A DNA stretch of 64,000 nucleotides from Melampsora larici-populina 98AG31 (lineage: Eukaryota > Basidiomycota > Pucciniomycetes > Pucciniales > Melampsoraceae): contig NW_006768777.1 of NCBI RefSeq assembly GCF_000204055.1, positions 944,036-1,008,035 of the forward strand, read 5' to 3'. This document shows, in pieces, positions 57,776-64,000 of the stretch. The notes under the pieces were generated by a model, which made no database searches, was not told where the DNA came from, and worked only from the letters and a program-made list of their open reading frames with translations. Every line of letters begins with the position of its first letter. The first letter of the stretch is position 1. Made by a program: the position numbers and the translations under genes.

Positions 57776-60193
57776 CTAATTCAAGGTGACTTTTGGAAAT
57801 GATGTGGAGTTTGATCTACTTACCTGATCATGATTTTGCCTTTCAGTTCTTGATGAATTCAAAGCTTGATATTTCAAACGTGCTTGAACTGATTTTTCTT
57901 CTCCTAATTTACCAGGAATTGCTCCTTTGCTCACACTTGATGCGCGTCGTTTCCAATCTGATTTAGAATTTAAAGTTGAATTAATCTTTTGATTTGAAGT
58001 TAATCGTTTCTTTGAATCTTCTAGATTTTCTCTTCTTCGATTCGTAGGTGATTGTTTTGATATGTTTTGTAAATATCCACTGATTCTTGGACCGAGATTA
58101 CTCGATTTCTTAGCTCGGTTCGTTGAGGGAAGTGTCGGATCTGATTCTAAACCCTTTAAACTTTTCAAAACTGTCTCTAAACTTTGTCCATGTGTAGGTA
58201 AAGGTTCATCTGGATTATGAAGTCGTCTTTTGACGTTAGGAGCCGGTGCTTTCGTAGGTGAAAGAGTTTGATCAGGCCTTGGAATGGCTGCGTTAGGTGC
58301 TGAGTACCAAGTTGACATATCACATTTCACTGTTTCATCTTGATGAACTGGTTCAACAAATTGTTCAGAGCTTAGAGAATCTAATGCCATACTATCATAA
58401 TCTGCGTCTTCATCCGATGATTCACTCGAGGCGTCAGATGGGGAACTCAAGACTTTTTGACGCTTGGTGGGTGGAGCTCCAAGTAGGTTTGAATCAGGAA
58501 CTGGTGAGCTTGGCATTCCAATCGAACTACGGAACCCTAGTGATGGAGGTGAAACGACTTGTACACTACCCTCACGACGAGTTTCAAGGGGATTATCACA
58601 CGTCTCAGAAAAATCTTCGTCATCTGTTCGCTGCGTACGTTTCCGAGATTGAGATGCCACACAGTCCGATGTTGCAGACCATGGTAGTCCGATGGTCGGG
58701 TCGGCTGGTTCGCTAATATTATCATGTATGATAAGTGAATTGTTCCCTATCTGATCTTCACTTAATTCGTACACCTTCGAGAGCTCTGTAGAGTTATCAC
58801 GAAAGAAAGCCTTCAAATCTTCTTCGTCTTGTTGACTAGAGTTCACCAGTGGTGAGATAAGCTCGGAGGGGTCATTCGAGTTTTCCTGCAAACAGAAATG
58901 TTGATTTTCCTTGGTAGATCCTTGCTTGGTGACATTAGGTTGGATCGCAGGTAGATTCATCTTAGCATTTCCAAATATCATGGGTTTCGGTTCCTTTAGT
59001 GTGTTCAAATGAGCCGTTGCTAAAGGTGGCTTTGATTTCAGTCGATTTTCCAAGTTTCGAACTTCGTTTTTCTTCGGTAGATTATAAGAATTACGATGTT
59101 CTAATACAGACCTCAAGCTGCTGTTCGAAACAGAACGCTTGTAAGATGAGGACAGTTTCCGGCTGAGAGTTGGCTTCCTCTGAGGAGCTTTGGTAGTTGG
59201 TCCTGGTTGTTTGGGAATTTCCCAGGGGGTGGGTCCAAGGCTAGGGTATCTTGTTCGTGTGGTAGGAAGTGATGAATTAGGTAGCGATGAGTTTTTCTCG
59301 GCTCTTGTGTAAGACTCCAAATGCGAATTCGTTGGAGCTGATCCTGAGGGATTAGGTTTAGTATGAAATTGCGATAACTTGCGAGATGGGAGTCTTGAAG
59401 GAGGAGCAGCAGCGCGTGCGGATAAGAGTGATTTGTTGAATTGTCGAGCCTAGAATAATGATCAGACAGGGATAGTTCATTTTACAATGTCCAGACTTTA
59501 TAAAGGATAGGTATACTTACTCACTTTCCATTTTCCAAATTCTTTGACCAAATAATTAGGACCACAAGTGATGAGATATATGACGATGACGAGAAAATCA
59601 TGCATCGTGCCTAAGATAGCGTCAAAGGATTGTTCGTAAGGTGAGGCGAATCGCTTGATACAATGATCGAATAAGAACTCGGCACTCTGCGGGAGTGTTG
59701 AATAAGATCAAGTTTTGTTTTCTACGAAAAGAAAGAGCCTAAGAAACTATCTTACAGTGGGACCCATGACTATCATCCAAATCAAGCTTAGCAAATGAAT
59801 TTCATCGTAAAATGGGATAGCCCAAGCAACCCAATCAATCAAGAGCTTGAGACGAGTCCAAATGACCTACAACCAAGAACAATCAATCATCCAAAAAACC
59901 TCATCAGTATCCAATATAACCATAGAGAATAATAACTTTGATTCAAAAATCCTTACCCATACCAAACAGACTTGAGTCATTGCTTTAATTTGTGTTCGTC
60001 TTTCTTTTTGCACTTTTGTCAAAGCCTTCAAAGTAGGAGGAGTTCGAGGTATCGTAAGTGGATCGTTTCTTTGAAAGGCCATTCGAGGGATCTTCTTTCT
60101 TGTCTTGGGTACTTTCAATGCTTTAAAAGCACCCCAGAAAGTTAGCCAATGGAATAATACTTTGGCAATCCCAATGGGAATGATCAAACCCAT
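57776..60193 (-). CDS. TB2/DP1/HVA22 family ER-shaping membrane protein with long tail
   Basis: Four exons: 60193-59957, 59866-59756, 59686-59525 and 59449-57776, phase 0 throughout; 727 residues. Residues 1-170 form the TB2/DP1/HVA22 domain (REEP/Yop1 type): hydrophobic hairpins around IGIAKVLFHWLTFWGAFKAL and LLIDWVAWAIPFYDEIHLL then LIWMIVMGPTSAEFLFDH, and FLVIVIYLITCGPNYL. Family members wedge into and curve ER tubules. The remaining 550 residues are disordered, Ser/Pro/Lys-rich with acidic patches, much longer than Yop1, nearer to REEP1-4 or fungal long forms. ATG at 60193 precedes the first membrane hairpin. A strong CAG/GTAAGT donor at 57824 suggests the real C-terminus may splice to a tiny exon near 57715 instead of ending at 57776. 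Confidence 0.85.
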
Positions 60194-60456
60194 CTTTGGT
60201 ATTGGTTGATTCGTGTATCGATCGAGGTAATTGAAGTTGAGAATCGGTTGAGAGTAAGATAAATCGAGTTCTTTTGTTGAATTCCATTCAAGTTCTTTTT
60301 CATCTCAGAGACTCAGACCCTTTGACTTCCAATTGTGAGACATCACCTCGTCCTAAGTCGCGCTCAAGACCGGCCGCTCTCCCGCTCCCGTGAGGTTTGG
60401 TGGCGGGCTTAAACCCGTCCTCCGGGGGTTCATTCCTCTTCACTTCTTCAATTTGA

Positions 60457-60789
60457 GATCTTGTTTTATGACGTGCTGAGTTGAAGTTTTCAGGGAGGAC
60501 CCCGGCATGCACTACTTCTGGAGATATCTTCTATGTGAGATTTTGTTTTATTTCGTGCTGAGCTGTCCTGAGTTTACTATCGTTCTTAAAAGCTTGCCGA
60601 AAATCCCGCGCCAAACTGCTCGAATTTTGCAGCAAAAGTCTTCAGGGATGACCCGGGCATGCACTACTTCTGGAGATATCTTCTATGTGAGATCTTGCTT
60701 TATTTCGTGCTGAGCTGTGCTGAGTTTCCTGTCGTTCTTGCAAAGCTTGCCGAAAATCAAGCGTCAAACTGCTCGAATTTAGCGGGAAA
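60457..60789. repeat. 152-bp tandem duplication with a partial third unit
   Basis: GCATGCACTACTTCTGGAGA starts at 60505 and again at 60657, giving a 152-bp period; most of each unit aligns, including GCTTGCCGAAAATC and AAACTGCTCGAATTT. A partial unit lies at 60457-60488. A dispersed piece (GAGATATCTTGTATGTGAGA) recurs at about 61667-61699. Non-coding. From 60790 to 61174 no gene was recognised. Confidence 0.85.
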
Positions 60790-61174
60790 ACTTGGACAAG
60801 CTACTTGAGGTCGACAGCAAGCTTTCAGATTTTTCAGGGTCCTCGCCTGTCCTCACACGGAGTGGAAGTAAACTTGAAAAGCGGAAGGCCAGGAAGAAGA
60901 CTTCAAATGCTGCATCGTTTTCGACTTCACGGGGGAACGAAAGACATATAAAGAGTGCTTGTGTTTCCACCAAGATGTCCCCCTAAACACATTCCTTGAC
61001 CATTCTACAGCGCTTTCAATTTCAAACCAACACAAAAATGTGAGCATGTTTAGTCTTACCACTCGTCCTTTCTATCTTTCTACCGAAAAGCAAATTCTAT
61101 GAAGCTTTTTAATCCCTTTTGCCCAATACTCAATTTGATCTCTTCTCGCTTTGCATTCTTGGTTAGTTTGCGTC

Positions 61175-61300
61175 ATGAAGCTGTTCACTACAATTGTGCT
61201 GGCTGCCATGTTGGCGTACGCTGTTCAAGCTGCTTCCATTGCTCCCCGGAGGGAAGTTATACCTTGTCGAGGTGTCTACAAGCGTGGCTGCCCCCCCTAA
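61175..61300 (+). pseudogene. Small secreted peptide gene, apparently frameshifted in a C7 run
   Basis: ATG at 61175 starts a clear signal peptide (KLFTTIVLAAMLAYAVQA, cleavage before ASIAP). A short mature part with two cysteines (IPCRGVYKRGC) leads to a TAA at 61298, a 41-residue product. The stop follows seven C at 61291-61297. In the next frame, downstream sequence continues with cysteine- and tryptophan-rich codons (CWWALPSQC) to about 61380, so a one-base slip in the C run probably shortened a larger secreted protein. Alternatively, it may be a sequencing error. An intron could also join further exons. Nothing identifies its function. Confidence 0.5.
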
Positions 61301-62621
61301 CTGCTGGTGGGCCCTACCATCACAGTGTCAAGCATCGCATTCGCAATCAGATCGTGAGTTGTTTCTCATTGCCGAAATTTGATTACCAGTCGTTACCGAG
61401 CTCTAATGCAAACTCAACGTGTTCGATTTCCCACTCCTAGCATACTCTCCTTTATACATCTCTGACTCTGGCCCTACTACCCTTTACAATTGCCATTCAC
61501 TTCTGTTCCCCGGTTTTCTTGATGTCTCACTATCTAGAATCTATTGATCTTCTCGTATGGGTATTGTTCAATTCAATCTCGAGGATTGTGTTCCGATCAA
61601 ATCGAATCTTTTATTCATCTTCAGTCTGTTATTTTTTTTCTCATTCTCTTGCAATCCTCTCCTCTTGAGATATCTTGTATGTGAGATCTTGTTTTATGAA
61701 GTCAGGTTTTGTCGCCCCCAAAGATCGTGTTGGTCATAGTTGAACAGATTTCCCTTACATACTTTCTCAAATCCAATCATCTTGAATATGCCACAGATGA
61801 GACAAGGTGCAAGTTTTATTTTTGCTACAAAGGCCCATCAAGCCCAAAAGAATTTGGTCACTAAACCTTGGCAGATTGTTTCCCATTGATAATGTGAGGT
61901 ATGTGACATAAACGAGTGATTTTAGCAACAAACTTTGAGAGGGATTTGTGCCAAGACTAAAAACATTCCTTTGAAAAAATTACAGTCAATGATGTGCAAT
62001 GAAAGAGCAAACAAGTTTTGTCTTTGGTCCAGACAAGAATCTTTTGTAGGGGAAGGTGTAGAGAGATTGCAAGGAAGCTCCCTGCAAAACGGCTTACCCT
62101 CAGCCAATGGAACATGCAAGTTCGAGGTAAGTCCCTTGCTTGCTTCAGCCTCGCGAGGCAAGTGTGGGACCTTGTTGAGTTTACCCATTGGTCATAGTTG
62201 AATCAAGACAGCGCTTAGGATCAAGACTGTGTCTGTGTTAAACTACATTGCAGGTTAATGTAGCAGTGTTCTCCATTCTTTCATCTTGTCTGTTAGTGGT
62301 TGTGGTGTTCTGTGCTGCACTTTTTTTTTCATTGCTTATAGTGTCTTTAGAGCCGTTAGGCTATCAGACACTGCATGTTTTCCAGCACCAGTAAAACTCC
62401 CTCTGGCTGTGTCAGGGGGAAAGGTTGCTATTGGCTGTTTTGACTAGTATACATGTTTATTTTGGAGATGTGAATGCGGCGCTAAAGGATATGGTTAGGG
62501 AAAATTTGATCCCGTGGGGGATGCCTTCCTTTTGGTAGGTCTTTGTTGGCTATTGTAGCCCAGTTCCAGCGTTGTTTAAAACACCATGTGTTGTTGCAGT
62601 AAGTTGCTATAGCTTTGAAAG
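61301..62621. other. No gene recognised in 1.3 kb
   Basis: Short open frames only. It contains the dispersed repeat piece at about 61667-61699 and, from about 62500, sequence that leads into the LINE 3-prime end. Confidence 0.5.
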
Positions 62622-64000
62622 CTATGGTTTTGTTGAGAATTGACATGTTGAGTTTGAGATCAAGTTCCTTGATGTTTTTTCTAGTTGTTTTCTTTCATTG
62701 TTGAATTTGTTGCATGTGAAAAGGAAGTGTTCCACTGTTTCAAGTCCTTCTTGGCACTCGCATGTAGGGTTGTGCATCTGTACAAATTTGGAAAGGTAAT
62801 GGTTTAAGTCAACACCCGACTCGCAGCGCAGACTGCGAGGCACAGCCTGCGCCTGCGCTGTGGCTCAGCGCAGGGGTTTTTGGAAATCTGGTGACTGCGC
62901 CTTTTTTGCAGCGCAGTGGATGTGTCACTGGCACATATGTTCTCCAATGGAAAACTGAAAAATGGGCTTTCCATCCGCCAAAAAACAAATTTTTTACCCA
63001 CTGCACTGCGCTGGACTTACCTACGCTGGAGCGCACCGCAGGGGCCTCAAAGATTTTGGCTCACTGCGCCCCAGCGCTGCACAGTGGGTTTTGGAATTTT
63101 TGATTTTTTTGGCACAGCGCAGTTTCGCGCATTCTGCGCTGTACTGCGCTGACGCCGGGTGTTGTTTAAGTGAATGTGGCCTGATCTGAGCTGCATGATA
63201 ATACCAATTGAGTGTTTCTTGAGTTCCGAGGTGTCTTGTAGGTGAGATTTCTGTTGTGGTTTGTGTCCGAGTCGTTTTAAGTCGTTTGGATCTGTGATTT
63301 CTGAGTTCTTTGAGTGCCATTCTTTAATGGCCGCTAAGAGACTTGATGTGTTAGGTGTTACCTGAAATGTGCTTGGTAACTTTGTTTTGGCTTTCTTGTT
63401 GGTGATTTTGTCCACTCTTTTGTTTCTGTATATGCCTGCAAGTCCTGGGCACCAACAAATGTTGATTCACATACTAGGAAAGGTTCTGTGTAAATAGTTC
63501 AAGCGTTTGTAAGTCTCTTTCCTGTCATCCAGAGAGGTAATGGGAAGTTTATTGGATCGGAGATTATTGAGTAAGATAGTTGTTCTTCTTGTGTGAATCA
63601 AAGCAGTCTGTAGGGCCATTGCTAGCCCCATCTGCACTCCTCTGTATTCGGCCTGATAAATTCCATGTGTTCTTGCGGGTCCTAAATGTTTGGATTGTGA
63701 TTTGTTGGTGTTTTTACACCATGCTACTGCTACAGTGGTGCATTTCGGGATCATAGAGCCATCAGTGAAAATTACCACATGCTCTAGAGTGGCCGTGAGT
63801 TTGTTAGCTTCAGTTTTTGCTAGTAGCTTGTTATCTTGGATGATTGTGGCATGGTTTGGTGGTTGAGTTAGTATATCTGCTGGGTCAAGCGGGATTTGTA
63901 GGATGTACTCTTCCAATTCCTTGCTGACTGGGTGTTGGAAGAAGCAGTGAAAGGGGTTATGATGGCATTTCAGATTTGAGTTTTTTGCCTGCTTAACAAA
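62622..64000 (-). pseudogene. LINE (non-LTR) RNase H and C-terminal zinc-knuckle tail, runs off the window
   Basis: The frame enters from beyond 64000. RNase H is readable at about 63780-63430: VVIFTDGSMIPK (first D), GIYQAEYRGVQMGLAMAL (E), and CWCPGLAGIYRNKRVDKI after an in-frame TGA at 63469-63467. Then comes LRSGHIHLN, the MITE insertion, HYLSKFVQMHNPTCECQEGL and ETVEHFLFTCNKF, the C-C-H-C knuckle seen at the end of many Tad/Jockey-type LINE ORF2 proteins. The usual DSN of RNase H is LNN here, so a catalytic Asp is lost. RT and endonuclease should lie to the right of the window. Decayed. Confidence 0.85.
62810..63164. mobile_element. 355-bp GC-rich MITE built of CAGCGCAG palindromes
   Basis: Ends CAACACCCG (62810) and CGGGTGTTG (63164) are inverted and continue into CGCAGCGCAG on one side and CAGCGCAG on the other. 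The flanking duplication is TTTAAGT (62803-62809 and 63165-63171), 7 bp, or 8 if the end is set one base in (GTTTAAGT), compatible with hAT. Inside, GCGCAG or CTGCGC occurs about eleven times in both orientations. Removing the insert and one duplication restores the LINE frame at GHIHLNHYLSKF. Confidence 0.88.

Noticed and set aside
58297..58716. 139-codon + strand frame
   Set aside because: It lies antisense within the long disordered exon of the TB2/DP1 gene and has no features.
60792..60986. 64-codon frame rich in Lys and Ser
   Set aside because: It starts at the edge of the tandem repeat, with no signal peptide and no similarity that I can name.

Overview
This is nuclear DNA of a basidiomycete fungus, most likely a rust (Pucciniales; Melampsora or Puccinia-like). 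The grounds are small single-copy genes cut by many 60-100 nt GT-AG introns, AT-rich gene spacers, dense transposons of the kinds seen in rust genomes (DIRS, MULE with an OTU domain, KDZ, Harbinger, pogo/Tigger, Copia, LINE), and several small secreted proteins. Genus and species are inference. Exon joins below were made by hand from splice signals, reading phase and family conservation.

Layout. 1-5499: DIRS-like tyrosine-recombinase retrotransposon (gag, RT/RNase H, YR), decayed. 5744-12063: a MULE DNA transposon with matching ends, an 8-bp target duplication and one intact 5-exon gene (FAR1-like DNA binding, MULE transposase, zinc knuckle, OTU-type protease fold). 12114-19447: a KDZ-type element with related inverted ends and an 11-bp flanking duplication. 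It holds two intact unknown multi-exon genes on + and a decayed KDZ-like transposase on -, with a palindromic decamer array between them. 19.5-20.0 kb: a small TA-flanked MITE and a 129-bp orphan piece of the DIRS end.

21.2-43.2 kb is the host gene island: a cysteine-rich secreted protein, a type I metacaspase (14 exons), NOB1 and RPS11 (divergent; both act in 40S subunit maturation or structure), a secreted 13-residue-repeat protein, a complex I NDUFA8-type subunit, and an MFS sugar transporter (10 exons).

43653-56380 is one pogo/Tigger element opened by later insertions, like nested dolls. A Harbinger (44254-51849) lies inside the Tigger, an internally deleted Copia (47894-51145) lies inside the Harbinger accessory gene, and a separate solo LTR (52796-54405) lies in the Tigger transposase. 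Each layer has its own target duplication, so the order of insertion can be read. 56.6-60.2 kb: a small unknown gene and a TB2/DP1/HVA22 (REEP/Yop1-type) membrane protein. 60.4-64.0 kb: a tandem duplication, a frameshifted small secreted peptide gene, and a LINE RNase H tail split by a 355-bp GC-rich MITE.

A common thread is that premature stops in the old transposons are nearly all TGA where arginine would fit (CGA to TGA), and 10 of 15 follow a T. This agrees with RIP-like or methylation-driven C-to-T decay at TpCpG. The MULE gene and the host genes lack it.
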